DNA of 64,000 nucleotides from UBA11591 sp040220895 (GCA_040220895.1 JAVJVY010000023.1:1-64000); one strand, 5' to 3'; shown: positions 42,435-52,522, counted from the first letter of the stretch. A program made the numbers and translations. The notes: a model not told the origin generated them from the sequence alone.

Positions 42435-42731
42435 TTAGTTAGCAGGAGCTGCATTCTTTTTGGCAGCGGGTGCTTTTTTCTCGGCAGGAGCTTCGCCTTC
42501 CATTACTTCCTCAGCGGCGTCTTCAGCTTCCATGGCAGCGTCTTCAGCTTCCATAGCAGCATCTTCAGCCATTTCAGCTGCTTCTTCTGTGGCTTCTTCC
42601 ATGGATTCCTCCATTTCGTCCATCATTTCAGCGGCTTCTTCTGATTCGGAATCTGTTGATTCGGCAGGTGAGCTGCAGGCGATAAAGCCAACAAGTCCCA
42701 TAGCCATCATTACAGCGAATAACTTTTTCAT
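42435..42731 (-). CDS. Small acidic repeat lipoprotein
   Basis: A 98-residue lipoprotein (V-G-F-I-A-C-S-S, lipidated Cys about 19). The mature part is almost entirely Glu, Ala, Met and Asp, with heptads such as A-M-E-A-E-D-A, ending in an Ala/Lys-rich tail. It is probably a helical surface or periplasmic protein. No known family. The opposite strand also has an open frame, but this strand has the signal peptide and a promoter. It ends at the bidirectional terminator. Confidence 0.75.
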   Translation of the reverse strand: MKKLFAVMMAMGLVGFIACSSPAESTDSESEEAAEMMDEMEESMEEATEEAAEMAEDAAMEAEDAAMEAEDAAEEVMEGEAPAEKKAPAAKKNAAPAN

Positions 42732-42769
42732 GCGTTAATAGATTATAGGTTAATGAACTAAACTAGCCG

Positions 42770-42777
42770 CAAATATA
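42770..42777 (-). promoter_or_regulatory. -7 element TATATTTG of the acidic lipoprotein gene
   Basis: A perfect TAnnTTTG box on the minus strand, with TTC in place of TTG 20 bp upstream of it. The ATG is 38 bp downstream. Confidence 0.55.
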
Positions 42778-42855
42778 GAACTTTTCTATTTGAGACCGAA
42801 ATAATTTCTAATTTCAACGAATTAACTATCAGATACTTCGGGCTTTACGTAAACA

Positions 42856-43935
42856 TTGAAAAATTCCAGGAAGATTCTTATCGCACCCCTCGATTGGGGT
42901 TTGGGTCACGCCAGCAGGTGCGTGCCTGTAATTCAAGAACTTATGGATCTTCACGTCACTCCTATTCTACTGGGAGATGGTGACAGTCTTTCACTTTTGA
43001 AATCGGAATTTCCAGAATTGGAAAGCATTGAGCTGGCCAATTTTCCAATCACCTATCCAAGGAATGGGCATTTTGCTGCATACTTTGCGCGTCGATTCTT
43101 CAAAATGAGAAAACAATTGAAAGCAGAAAACCAGCGGTTAAAAAGCCTGGTAGAAGAAACAAAGGCAAATGCCATCATCAGTGACAATCGCTACGGCCTT
43201 TATCACCCGCAAATACCATGTGTCATTATTACTCATCAGGTTTCTATCAGGGCGGGAATACTCAGCATGCCCCTGACAAGGCTTGTTCACAAGTATATTA
43301 AGCGCTTTGATCACTGCTGGGTACCCGATGTCCAGGGGGCGCTGAATCTGGCCGGTGAATTGTCAAAAACCAACAAGGGTGACATCCCCAACTTGACCTA
43401 CGTGGGTCCCTTGAGTCGTTTTCACAATCTCAAGCGCATTGATGAGCAACCGCTTGACTTTCTTTGCATCATTAGTGGACCTGAGCCCCAGAGAACGGAG
43501 TTTGAAAATGAAGTACTGCGCGAATTGGCTGCACACAGCGGGCGTCATGTGGTGGTCAGAGGTTCATCCTCACCAATCGATTCCAAGATCAAGTTTTCAG
43601 CCAATACCGAGATCTTCGACTTGTTGAATCACAAAGAACTTTCAGGGAAGATCGCCCAGGCAAAGTACCTTATTACGCGCAGTGGTTATTCCAGTCTTAT
43701 GGATTTGTATGCCCTGGACAGAACAGCTGCCATTAGCCCGACTCCTGGTCAATTCGAACAAGAATACCTAGCTCAATACCACAAAGACAGTGGGCGTTTT
43801 GTGGTATTTGATCAGGGCTCGTTAGACCTGGAGTCCATTAAAAAGCAATTAGACCAATTGGGGGAACCGGCAAGTCAAAAAAAAAGCCAGAACTTCAAAG
43901 AAATTCTGGCCGATTTCGTTGATGCCCTTTATTAA
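42856..43935 (+). CDS. MurG-like glycosyltransferase
   Basis: A 359-residue protein with the N-terminal motif P-L-D-W-G-L-G-H-A-S-R-C-V-P-V-I and a second domain containing S-G-P-E-P-Q-R-T-E-F and Y-L-I-T-R-S-G-Y-S-S-L-M-D. This is the GT-B fold of MurG/UDP-glucuronosyl-type glycosyltransferases. Acceptor and donor unknown. The start is TTG at 42856; no better start fits. Its 3' end carries the terminator of the convergent gene. Confidence 0.85.
   Translation: MKNSRKILIAPLDWGLGHASRCVPVIQELMDLHVTPILLGDGDSLSLLKSEFPELESIELANFPITYPRNGHFAAYFARRFFKMRKQLKAENQRLKSLVEETKANAIISDNRYGLYHPQIPCVIITHQVSIRAGILSMPLTRLVHKYIKRFDHCWVPDVQGALNLAGELSKTNKGDIPNLTYVGPLSRFHNLKRIDEQPLDFLCIISGPEPQRTEFENEVLRELAAHSGRHVVVRGSSSPIDSKIKFSANTEIFDLLNHKELSGKIAQAKYLITRSGYSSLMDLYALDRTAAISPTPGQFEQEYLAQYHKDSGRFVVFDQGSLDLESIKKQLDQLGEPASQKKSQNFKEILADFVDALY
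43877..43910 (-). terminator. Terminator of the 43932-44465 gene inside the glycosyltransferase CDS
   Basis: GCCAGAAcTTC-aaa-GAAaTTCTGGC (43886-43910) is a ten-pair stem with one mismatch. On the minus strand it is followed by nine T residues. It lies 22 bp beyond the minus-strand stop, within the last 17 codons of the plus-strand gene. Confidence 0.75.
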
Positions 43936-44465
43936 GCTCCTGCTTTGGCTTTAAAGGTCTTTGCCGAGGCAAGCATTTTTCTGATCGCCTCTTCACCGTA
44001 ATTCACATCTTTGCTATTGGTAATTTCAATCGCCTCGTCAGGTCCGGAATCGACGTACATGAAATGGTACTCCGGTTCCATGCCTGAATCAGGAATTTCT
44101 CGCTTATACATGATGTAATTATCGCCTTCTTCAAGAATCTCGGATTTGTATATTAAATCTTCTTCCATGTCAAATTTGAGTATGTCAATGTCTCCTTCGC
44201 CGTATGCGATTGACATGATGAAATTCTCTCCCCTGGCAATCTGAACGCCACCCCAATCGAATGCTTCTATGATCAATTCGGCCTGGCCATCGGGAATGGT
44301 GATTGTGTAGGGCATGCCATAATCACTAAGGTCGGTTTCAACTCCTTTAATGGCCTGGTCAGCTTCTCCCATTTGAGTGTCCTCAGACTCGGAATCAGTC
44401 TCTCCACCACCACAGGCCATCAGACCTGCAATTAAAAAAGGTAAGAGGTAAATAAATTTTTTCAT
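43932..44465 (-). CDS. Lipoprotein of unknown function
   Basis: A 177-residue lipoprotein (A-G-L-M-A-C-G-G-G, lipidated Cys about 18), with an acidic linker (E-T-D-S-E-S-E-D) and a soluble domain containing P-Y-T-I-T-I-P-D-G near residue 52 and a C-terminal M-L-A-S-A-K-T-F-K. I do not recognise the family. The stop overlaps that of the glycosyltransferase gene by 4 bp. Confidence 0.75.
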   Translation of the reverse strand: MKKFIYLLPFLIAGLMACGGGETDSESEDTQMGEADQAIKGVETDLSDYGMPYTITIPDGQAELIIEAFDWGGVQIARGENFIMSIAYGEGDIDILKFDMEEDLIYKSEILEEGDNYIMYKREIPDSGMEPEYHFMYVDSGPDEAIEITNSKDVNYGEEAIRKMLASAKTFKAKAGA

Positions 44466-44489
44466 GGACTTTCGTTTTTGTTAGTCAAA

Positions 44490-44497
44490 CAAATATA
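44490..44497 (-). promoter_or_regulatory. -7 element TATATTTG of the lipoprotein gene
   Basis: A perfect TAnnTTTG box on the minus strand, 24 bp before the ATG at 44465. It lies just beyond the end of the macroglobulin-like gene, so the lipoprotein is an independent unit. Confidence 0.5.
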
Positions 44498-44514
44498 TAA
44501 ACTTCCATGAATCC

Positions 44515-47500
44515 TCATCGTATCAGCAATCTTGTACCAGCAGACCTGGCACTGAATTCGGGGGCATAAAAACATTGAGCAGCCGAAAAACCGGCCGAGA
44601 AATTCCCTTTATTGTTGGTTTTTAGTTCGTACTCGATGACGTAGCTGCCTTTATCCATGCGGTCAATAAAAAAGTTGTGCGAGGCGTCCAGGACACTTTG
44701 ATAATACCCCAGTCCGGATTGATAACGATAAGAAGATATGGTCTCCAAGGGCTCAAGGCCCGCGCTCCTCATGTCCTTAATGCTGACAAATTCCAACTCT
44801 CTATCCGTTTTGACGATGAGGCGCACTAAAACAACATCGCCGGAATGCAGTACGGTGCTGTCGGCAATGCGGTCGTGCGACGGACCTTTGGGAGTATTCA
44901 CTTTTTTGTAGAATTCTCTGTGAATTGAAAGTCCGGCACTTACTTCCTCAGATTCAGAAGCTTCTTTGAAGTATTGGTAATATATGGCCCCCCATGAAAC
45001 TTGCCCTCCTTTATTCTCAACCTCAACCTTGGCTAGTTCCCTTTTAATTTCGTTACCGGACCAAGCTTTTTTATAATAGCCGGTTCCCGCCATTTTACTG
45101 CTTTCTTCAACCTCAAATACCTCTTCGCTAAACCGCACTCTTACGTCTGCTTTTGCTCTTAAGTCGTCTCCTGCATTCGAAAGCAAAGCAAAGCAAGCGT
45201 TGGTCGTGGAAAGGCTATTTTTCCACATGCGCGTTTGCTTTTGTTTCAATAGCCATATCTTCATTTCTTCAACATCTTTTTGAAAGTCCCCTGCCTCATC
45301 GAATGCCTCGATCAGTGCCGTTTGGCGTAGTAGATCGGACTGGTGCCAGTAGTACCCCCCTTCGGCTTTCCAATACATGCCAAACTCATCCGAATAAAGC
45401 GCATTTTCTTTAAGCGAAGTGAGTATCATGGAAGAGGTCTCCAACTCTTTCCGCCTTAAATAAACTACCGCAAGTATTGCTTGCAAGTACTTGCCCTGAT
45501 CCAGCCAGTGTTCTCTCCCTAATTCCAAGAAATAGTCAAAAGCTTTCTGACTTTTCTCATTTATGGGCACATCAGTATAAAAAGACCTTGCATATAGGTA
45601 TTGTATGTGCAGGGCACCCAAATAATGCCTGCCATCCTGGTGCTTTAGAATTCGCTCATAGTCCTCCCGCATTCGCTCATCAAGGTAATTAAGTGCCAAT
45701 TGCATGGCTGTCCACAGAGCGGCGTCCTTTCTAATATCGGTTACGCCCAGGTGATCCATTTTGCCTAAGCCGCTTACGATGTGTTGGGTAATAAACCGGT
45801 TATCCCTCATTCCGCTGAACCATGGCCATCCTCCATTTGGCGACTGTTTTTTTATTAGTTCCCTAAGGGTCGAATTCAAGGAATGCTCTAAAGAATTGGC
45901 ATCAAAAAAATTCGCAAGGTTAGTCATGGCCTGGACTTCCTCTTTGGCTTCTGTCATCCAAGGGCTCTCATTTAGCAATAATTGTTTGAGCTCAGGGTTT
46001 TGATCCAACTTCGACTGAAAAGCAATGGGCTCACTTTTCCAATCTTGAAAGACATCCCGGATAACGTCGTTCTTTGAGATCAAATAGTAAGCCAGGCTGT
46101 TGGCAAAATAACGCGAAAAGGCCTGCTCGCTTGACTCATTTCCTTTATCGGCCATATAAGGCAAGGCCTTAACAACATACCACAAGGGGTTCCCGGTCAT
46201 TTCAAGGGTATAGCGGAATTTCTGATTAGATGTTGATTCTTCCAATTCTTTAACGTTAAATGTCTTTTTTTGCCCTGGCCGTAACGATACCGGATAGGTA
46301 TCGTTCATCAGTACCTTGCTGTTCAAAACAGGCAGAATTCGCTCTTCGCCATCGCGATGATCGGGACTACTGGCTGAAATAGATACGGCCAGGAGTCCGG
46401 TTTGATCCGGACAACTGACCTTCCAGGAAAGTTTCGCTGTGGAATTTGCTTTTACTAAAAATGGAATGACCGAATCCGATAAGATTTTAAGTGCCCTGCC
46501 ATCATCCAGCAACCACTTACTCGATAGGTTGGCCGAACCCGAAATCGCTTCGCCAGACAGGTTCACAAGTTTGGCAGATAATTCGATGGTATCCCCGGTC
46601 ATTAAAAAACGGGGCAGGTTTGGTAATACCATTACCTCTTTTTTCGTGACGATTTCTTTGCTGATCAGGCCAATTTCCAAGTCCTGACTTTGAACAAGTG
46701 CCTGAAAATACCACCGCGTCAGGGCATCGGGTGTATTAAATTCGATGCTCGCATTCCCCTGGTCATCAGTTCGCAGGTCGGGGTAAAAGAAAGCTGTTTC
46801 ATTAAAATTTCTCCTCAAAGGAACTTCAGATAATTGTTCCGTAGCTGCAGGTGGTAGGGCTTCAGGGACCTTGGCCCGAGAGCCGCGAATTTCAGAGGTG
46901 GCGGCTTTTCCGTTTGTATAAATTGCATCATCGCTTAATTCCGCCCCAGTAGTTTCAAAGTTGTCCGACCTGGAAAACATCATTATTCCTGACCCATAGT
47001 AAGAAAAGCCAAACCAATTCAAGCGATCAAAACTGAGGGGCTCTATGTTCTTATAATCTTTATCGAAAAAGGGGTAATTCCTGCCAAAGGAACTTTTAAA
47101 ATTGTTGCCCGAAAAATACGGCCTGACAGGATAGTAATTATAGTATGGATTAAAAGTCCAGTGGTTTGGAGCAAAGGCATCTAACGACATATCATACATG
47201 CTGGCCAATACACTCAAGTCACTTGATGACGTTCCCGGGGATGAAACATTGATTTTCCAAGAAACTTCTTCGCCGGGTTTGAGTTCAGATCTGAAGGTTA
47301 GTAGTTTAATTTTTAATTCTTTGTTGTCATATGGAACTGAAATCAATTGTTGGTCTTCATATATCCTCCCTTGTAAAACGCATAAAAATTGTAAACCAAA
47401 ATTTCCTCGGTGTTCCTCGCTCACTTGGATGGCGATCTTCTTAACTCCGTCTTTCAATGTCAACCATTCTTCCTTTATCAGATCCTTTTTGGTGCGAACC

Positions 47501-50496
47501 GAATACAATACTTTGGCATTCTTAATGCTTGATCCAATAAGAACTTCTGCAGTTTCTCCAACTTTATAGGTGTCTTTCAATGCTTTGACCCAAAGAATGG
47601 TTGGTGATGGCAAGCTTTTTGCACCCTTATCAAACAGAACGACCCTGCCTTCCCAATCAACCGGCTGGCCATGTTCATCAGTAGACTTAAGGCGTATCAA
47701 ATAGGCGCCTTGCTCCATGTTTTCGGCTTTTCCAAGATTAAGTAGTTTGCTTTCTTGCGTATTGACCGTCTTTTTAAATAGTAATTTCTCAATGGACCAA
47801 CCCGCTATTCCCTTGTTCTGCCAGTAAGGGTCAAATGGATGGAGTTTCATAAAGTTCTCGCGGGAATAACTGTAATAATCAGGGGCCGGCCAAAGCCTTG
47901 TTTTTCTGATCGGGCCAGGAACAAGTTTGAAGACTTCCACTTCGACCAATGCCCCCACATGACTGCCCTGTAAATTGGTGGTGCTGAGTAACAAGGTGTC
48001 TGCCTCGTTTAATTCCATTTGGTCCTTTGTGTTCAATGACAGAAAAAGCGACCTGTTAGAAACAGGAATGTTTATTGACATTTTCTGACTTTCCTCATTG
48101 ACATCGGTAATAATCAATTCAACATTAAAGTAATAGGTTTCTGATTCTTTTTTCTTCGACCTGTCTGAACTGGCCTTAAAGTCAATGATCCATTTGCCGT
48201 TCTGGTCAGTTTTAAAAGAGCCCTGGCTAATTTCTGTAGGCGAAGTGCTGGGGAAGGGCCTGAACCCATAATAGGAGGAATAGGCCAACATTTGCTGACG
48301 GCTTATCCTAAACGTTCCCGATGCGAGCTGAAGTGGAATTCCGTTCCAGTTTTCGGCTTTTCCTGAAATCCTCACCGTTTCCCCCAGGCGATAACTTCCT
48401 TTCATGCTGTCGGCCTCGATGCGAAAGCTTGGCCTTTTATATTCTTCAACGCTGATGTAATGAGTGCTTGCTCCGTCCGACAGGCGATATTGGCCTGAAA
48501 GTCCTCCTGATGGAAGCGGAAATGTGCCTTGATAAGCCCCGAATTCGTCCGTCTCAAGGGCGATTTTACCCACGGGCGTGTTGTTCGCGTCAATCAGTGA
48601 TAATTCAAATCTTTTTTTAGGTAATACCTTTACCGTTAAGCCCTGCCTTTCGAGCACAATTCCCTTGAAATAAACTAATTGCCCGGGTCGATAGATCTTT
48701 CTGTCTGTGAAAATGAAAGACTGGGTTGAAGTCTTAATAGTCGATTCCCTGTGTTTTCTGAGATAGATCTGATTCGAAACCAATAGACTGTCGCCCTGAT
48801 GGGAAATCATGACACGGAATGCCTGATTGCTGCCCTGGGCCTTAAGTGTAACCGACCCGTTTTCATCGGTAACGTAGGTTCCGTTTTTTATCAGATCCTG
48901 TCCGCGATTTTGGTAATTATATTCCTCCAAATACAGTTCGGCAACCACTCCTTTTATGGGCTCTCCACTCTTTCGGTTAACTGCGTACAACTTTGCTTCA
49001 GTCGAATTCTCGGTTGTCTGAAAGTAGGCTAGTCCCGAGCTCCATACTTCTTGGACAGAAAAAAGATTTTCAATGCCAGAAAAGTCTTCATTCAAAGAAA
49101 TAAGAATTGTATAGAAGCCCTTTTTTAAGGCCGGAAAACTCAGCTCGGTTCTGTGTTGTTGATAATCAAGGGTATCCATCAGGTTAAATTCCCCGGTTAT
49201 TGAGGCCGTCAGCTCAAGTATTTCATTGATGTCGTCCTTATATCGCCTGGCTGAACTATGACGCATTTTGTCAACTCTTTCAATCACGCGGTAGTATACC
49301 TTATTGACATTGGCATGTTGGAGGGATCCAATAAAGGCCTTTCCCGGAACAACCACGCTTTCGGTATTCAAACTGATGCTCTTTTCTTCCAGCTGATTTT
49401 TGAGATTGTGACATAGTCCCGCTCCAGTGTATTCGGAATATTCTTTCATGGTCTCAAGGCAGATTTCCATGCTTTTCTTTTTTTCCCAACGATGTTCGAC
49501 TCCTTGCAGAGCGTTATATTTCGAACCCTGTCGATAATAGTAAAGCGCGCGTTCATGCATGATCAACGATGCGATCTCACCTTTGCTCGAAAGCAACATC
49601 ATTCGTAAGGATGACAGGAACAGGGAGTCAGAATTCGACGAGGGATCGAGTCGATGCACCAACTTTACTCGTTCAAAATTCACATAAGACAAGGCTTGCA
49701 TATTGCTTGATTCAAGGTGACTTCGTGTCAGATCCTGAATTAGTCCTATGGCTATATAAAGAAAACTCGAGGTATCGGAAGTTCCCAGATCAATATTCAT
49801 GAATGAAGTTGCTTCTGCATAATACTGTTCCCCTTCAAGAATAAATTGGTCAGCGGGTTTAGGCAAGCCGGTTTCAGTATTTGTATAAAATTCGATCGCA
49901 CGCCAAGCCAGAATATCATACAAGCTTGGCCTGAAAATCCTTCCTTTGTTTCCGGTTTCCCAAATTAGGTCATAGTCCGAAGGGTCGATTTTGTGCAGAA
50001 GTACTTTTTCTTTCAGAGATAATTGATAATGCCGGTTTACCTTTTGCATGATCTGACCGGCAGACCATGTGCCTATATCTGCAGAATCAATGCTGTTGGC
50101 TGTAGATCTTTCAAGTATTTTCCAACGGTTTCCGGAATAATACCACCAATAAAGTTCCGCCATGGCCGAATGTAAAATTGCGCGGGATCCAACATCCGAT
50201 ATTTCCAATTCACTTTCAAAATCGATCAGTGTTTTTTCAAATGCTTTTTCTTCTTTGAATCCAGTAAAAATTGCACGGTGGAAAACAGCTTTGATCCGTT
50301 GATCGTTTCGCTCATCGCCTTTTGCGCTGTTGTAAATCTGATCAACAAGGGCGAGTGCCGAAGCCGTCCTGCCGTCGTTTTTAAAAGTCTCGACACGTTT
50401 CCATAAGGATTGATAATCCGCCTGGCTTTGAGCTTGGACTGCTGAAAATGACAGCAACCAAATGCCGATGAGCAACGTCTTAAGGGTGTTCTTCAT
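44515..50496 (-). CDS. Alpha-2-macroglobulin-like giant protein lacking the thioester Cys
   Basis: A secreted 1993-residue protein (signal peptide ending V-Q-A-Q). The order fits bacterial alpha-2-macroglobulins: an N-terminal helical region (about 40-370), MG domains including F-T-D-R-K-I-Y-R-P-G-Q-L-V-Y-F-K-G (about 600-620), a bait-like Tyr/Phe-rich segment (about 1130-1190), a macroglobulin core ending T-R-W-Y-F-Q-A-L (about 1265), and the thioester-equivalent region at 1450-1475 followed by an alpha-toroid domain. At the thioester position the motif is E-S-S-E-Q (Ser1455) where E-C-x-E-Q is usual. The frame starts 39 bp earlier, but the ATG at 50496 gives the signal peptide. It probably traps proteases or protects the envelope. 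Confidence 0.9.
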   Translation of the reverse strand: MKNTLKTLLIGIWLLSFSAVQAQSQADYQSLWKRVETFKNDGRTASALALVDQIYNSAKGDERNDQRIKAVFHRAIFTGFKEEKAFEKTLIDFESELEISDVGSRAILHSAMAELYWWYYSGNRWKILERSTANSIDSADIGTWSAGQIMQKVNRHYQLSLKEKVLLHKIDPSDYDLIWETGNKGRIFRPSLYDILAWRAIEFYTNTETGLPKPADQFILEGEQYYAEATSFMNIDLGTSDTSSFLYIAIGLIQDLTRSHLESSNMQALSYVNFERVKLVHRLDPSSNSDSLFLSSLRMMLLSSKGEIASLIMHERALYYYRQGSKYNALQGVEHRWEKKKSMEICLETMKEYSEYTGAGLCHNLKNQLEEKSISLNTESVVVPGKAFIGSLQHANVNKVYYRVIERVDKMRHSSARRYKDDINEILELTASITGEFNLMDTLDYQQHRTELSFPALKKGFYTILISLNEDFSGIENLFSVQEVWSSGLAYFQTTENSTEAKLYAVNRKSGEPIKGVVAELYLEEYNYQNRGQDLIKNGTYVTDENGSVTLKAQGSNQAFRVMISHQGDSLLVSNQIYLRKHRESTIKTSTQSFIFTDRKIYRPGQLVYFKGIVLERQGLTVKVLPKKRFELSLIDANNTPVGKIALETDEFGAYQGTFPLPSGGLSGQYRLSDGASTHYISVEEYKRPSFRIEADSMKGSYRLGETVRISGKAENWNGIPLQLASGTFRISRQQMLAYSSYYGFRPFPSTSPTEISQGSFKTDQNGKWIIDFKASSDRSKKKESETYYFNVELIITDVNEESQKMSINIPVSNRSLFLSLNTKDQMELNEADTLLLSTTNLQGSHVGALVEVEVFKLVPGPIRKTRLWPAPDYYSYSRENFMKLHPFDPYWQNKGIAGWSIEKLLFKKTVNTQESKLLNLGKAENMEQGAYLIRLKSTDEHGQPVDWEGRVVLFDKGAKSLPSPTILWVKALKDTYKVGETAEVLIGSSIKNAKVLYSVRTKKDLIKEEWLTLKDGVKKIAIQVSEEHRGNFGLQFLCVLQGRIYEDQQLISVPYDNKELKIKLLTFRSELKPGEEVSWKINVSSPGTSSSDLSVLASMYDMSLDAFAPNHWTFNPYYNYYPVRPYFSGNNFKSSFGRNYPFFDKDYKNIEPLSFDRLNWFGFSYYGSGIMMFSRSDNFETTGAELSDDAIYTNGKAATSEIRGSRAKVPEALPPAATEQLSEVPLRRNFNETAFFYPDLRTDDQGNASIEFNTPDALTRWYFQALVQSQDLEIGLISKEIVTKKEVMVLPNLPRFLMTGDTIELSAKLVNLSGEAISGSANLSSKWLLDDGRALKILSDSVIPFLVKANSTAKLSWKVSCPDQTGLLAVSISASSPDHRDGEERILPVLNSKVLMNDTYPVSLRPGQKKTFNVKELEESTSNQKFRYTLEMTGNPLWYVVKALPYMADKGNESSEQAFSRYFANSLAYYLISKNDVIRDVFQDWKSEPIAFQSKLDQNPELKQLLLNESPWMTEAKEEVQAMTNLANFFDANSLEHSLNSTLRELIKKQSPNGGWPWFSGMRDNRFITQHIVSGLGKMDHLGVTDIRKDAALWTAMQLALNYLDERMREDYERILKHQDGRHYLGALHIQYLYARSFYTDVPINEKSQKAFDYFLELGREHWLDQGKYLQAILAVVYLRRKELETSSMILTSLKENALYSDEFGMYWKAEGGYYWHQSDLLRQTALIEAFDEAGDFQKDVEEMKIWLLKQKQTRMWKNSLSTTNACFALLSNAGDDLRAKADVRVRFSEEVFEVEESSKMAGTGYYKKAWSGNEIKRELAKVEVENKGGQVSWGAIYYQYFKEASESEEVSAGLSIHREFYKKVNTPKGPSHDRIADSTVLHSGDVVLVRLIVKTDRELEFVSIKDMRSAGLEPLETISSYRYQSGLGYYQSVLDASHNFFIDRMDKGSYVIEYELKTNNKGNFSAGFSAAQCFYAPEFSARSAGTRLLIR

Positions 50497-50602
50497 AATG
50501 ATCGATGGGCTTAGAGCACTGAGGTAAATGTACAAATCTCAAATCGGAATGAACTTGACATGTCCCCTACATTTTGAGAATGACTAATTTTATAACTTAA
50601 GG

Positions 50603-52522
50603 ATGGTCATGGTATTTCGCCGCGCATTTATTTTTTTTCTGATTACAGGCAGTTTGCTCTGGGCCGGGCATACGAAAGCCACTCATATCGTGGGGGGAGA
50701 ATTGTATTACGAACACCTGGGTAACAACGCCTATAAATTTACCTTGGTGATCTACCGTGATTGTATCAACGGGATTCCCCTTTTTGACAACCCTGCCAAT
50801 ATTGGCGTTTACGACAGTTCAAACACACTTGTCCATACGGTCAAGATCTTTTGGAATCAACTTGTTATTGATACTGTTCCGCTTTCCATTAGCGACTCTT
50901 GCACCGAGTGGTCGGGATTACTTTGTTATGAGCGGGGTGTTTTCACTACCATCGATACGTTGCCATATACACCAGGCGGATTCACCCTTGCCTATGACCG
51001 CTGTTGTTGGAATGAAACGGTTTCGAATTTGGTAAGTCCGGACAGTAATGGCATAGCGATCTTGTCCTTTATTCCCGATACATCATTGGTTGCTGATAAT
51101 AGCAGTCCGGTTTTTAATCAGTTAACGCCTCCTTTTGTTTGCCTGGATCGGGAATTTATATTTGACCATAGTGCAACTGATGCCGATGGTGATTCCCTGA
51201 GTTACGAGCTGTTCACCCCCTGGAATTCCACCGATCAGGGTGCTAATGGAGGTACTCCGGGACCACCTCCTTTTTTCAGCCTGATAAATAAACCGCCGAA
51301 TTTGCCTATTTCCATAGATCCAATTACGGGTATACTGACCTCCACCCCCGAACAAATCGGTCAATATGTTTTTGGTGTGCGGGTTAATGAATATCGAAAC
51401 GGAGCATTGATCGGTGAGAGCTCAAGAAGCTATCAATTAAATGTAGTGGCATGTAACAAGGTTACCGTTGCGAACTTTAACCGATCGGTGGTTCAATGTG
51501 GTGACAGTCTGGTTTTCTTTTCAAATGTCAGCACTGGAGCATCCAGTTATTTATGGAATTTTAAGGATCCGCAATCTGCCGACACTACTTCTACCAACAA
51601 AGATCCCAGCCACCTTTTTTCTGGTCTCGGTATTTATACGGTGCGTTTGATCGCTTACTCTGATTTGCTGGCAAGGTGCAATGACACGGCATATGGACAA
51701 GTGAGTCTTTACCCGGAATTAATTTCGGATTTTTCATTCGAGGATGAAATCTGCGAGAATCTTGTCCACTTTTTTGATGAAACTCCATCTGCAGCTGGAA
51801 AGGTCGTCAAATGGAATTGGTCCTTTGGTGATGGTGGCGCATCGAATGAAGAAAACCCCGATCACATTTACAATCTTGGCAATGACCCCAAGACCTATAT
51901 TGTTAAACTTATCGTCGAAAATGAGCATGGCTGTACCGATTCGATCACCAAAAGCTATACAGGCGTGAACAGAGTCTATTCAATCGACGCACTGGAAATC
52001 AGTAAATCAATTATCTATCCAAAAGACGACAGCACGCTACTTACTGTGATTGCAACAAATGCTGCCTCGTATGAATGGAGTCCTGCCAGTGGCTTAAGCC
52101 ACCCTTTTGCTTCTTCGACTTGGGCAAAACCGGATAAGCCCACTCGCTATACCGTTACGGTCACCGACAACAGGGGTTGCACGGCCAGCTCCGATCAGGA
52201 CGTTATTGTGTACAAATATGCTTGTGGAGAGGAAGACGTATATGTTCCGAACGCCTTTAGTCCTAATGGAGACGGAGAAAATGATTACCTGCGCGTCAGG
52301 GGGGAAGAGCTCACGGAAATTAATTTCTCCATTTTCAACCGCTGGGGAAAGGCCGTTTTTGAATCACAAGATTTGGAAATGCTCAGAAATCAAAGCCGAG
52401 GTTGGGACGGCACCTATAAAGGCAAAAAGCAAGATCCCGGAGTGTTTGTTTACTACCTCAAAGCGCGTTGTTCTGACAATAGGGAGTTTGTATTGAAAGG
52501 AAACATCACGCTTTTGCGTTAA
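50603..52522 (+). CDS. PKD-domain surface protein with T9SS type B sorting domain
   Basis: A 639-residue protein. A signal peptide (about 1-26) is followed by a domain with T-H-I-V-G-G-E-L-Y-Y (26-35) to about 290, PKD domains (Y-L-W-N-F-K-D-P near 315; W-N-W-S-F-G-D-G-G near 405) and the gliding-motility-associated C-terminal domain with N-A-F-S-P-N-G-D-G near 550 and N-R-W-G-K-A-V-F near 580. Type B cargo is secreted by T9SS and stays on the surface. The gene is monocistronic. Its stop overlaps that of the FAD oxidoreductase gene. Confidence 0.9.
   Translation: MVMVFRRAFIFFLITGSLLWAGHTKATHIVGGELYYEHLGNNAYKFTLVIYRDCINGIPLFDNPANIGVYDSSNTLVHTVKIFWNQLVIDTVPLSISDSCTEWSGLLCYERGVFTTIDTLPYTPGGFTLAYDRCCWNETVSNLVSPDSNGIAILSFIPDTSLVADNSSPVFNQLTPPFVCLDREFIFDHSATDADGDSLSYELFTPWNSTDQGANGGTPGPPPFFSLINKPPNLPISIDPITGILTSTPEQIGQYVFGVRVNEYRNGALIGESSRSYQLNVVACNKVTVANFNRSVVQCGDSLVFFSNVSTGASSYLWNFKDPQSADTTSTNKDPSHLFSGLGIYTVRLIAYSDLLARCNDTAYGQVSLYPELISDFSFEDEICENLVHFFDETPSAAGKVVKWNWSFGDGGASNEENPDHIYNLGNDPKTYIVKLIVENEHGCTDSITKSYTGVNRVYSIDALEISKSIIYPKDDSTLLTVIATNAASYEWSPASGLSHPFASSTWAKPDKPTRYTVTVTDNRGCTASSDQDVIVYKYACGEEDVYVPNAFSPNGDGENDYLRVRGEELTEINFSIFNRWGKAVFESQDLEMLRNQSRGWDGTYKGKKQDPGVFVYYLKARCSDNREFVLKGNITLLR

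Noticed and set aside
42460..42738. 92-codon Ser/Ala-rich plus-strand frame
   Set aside because: Antisense of the acidic lipoprotein gene, which has the signal peptide and promoter.
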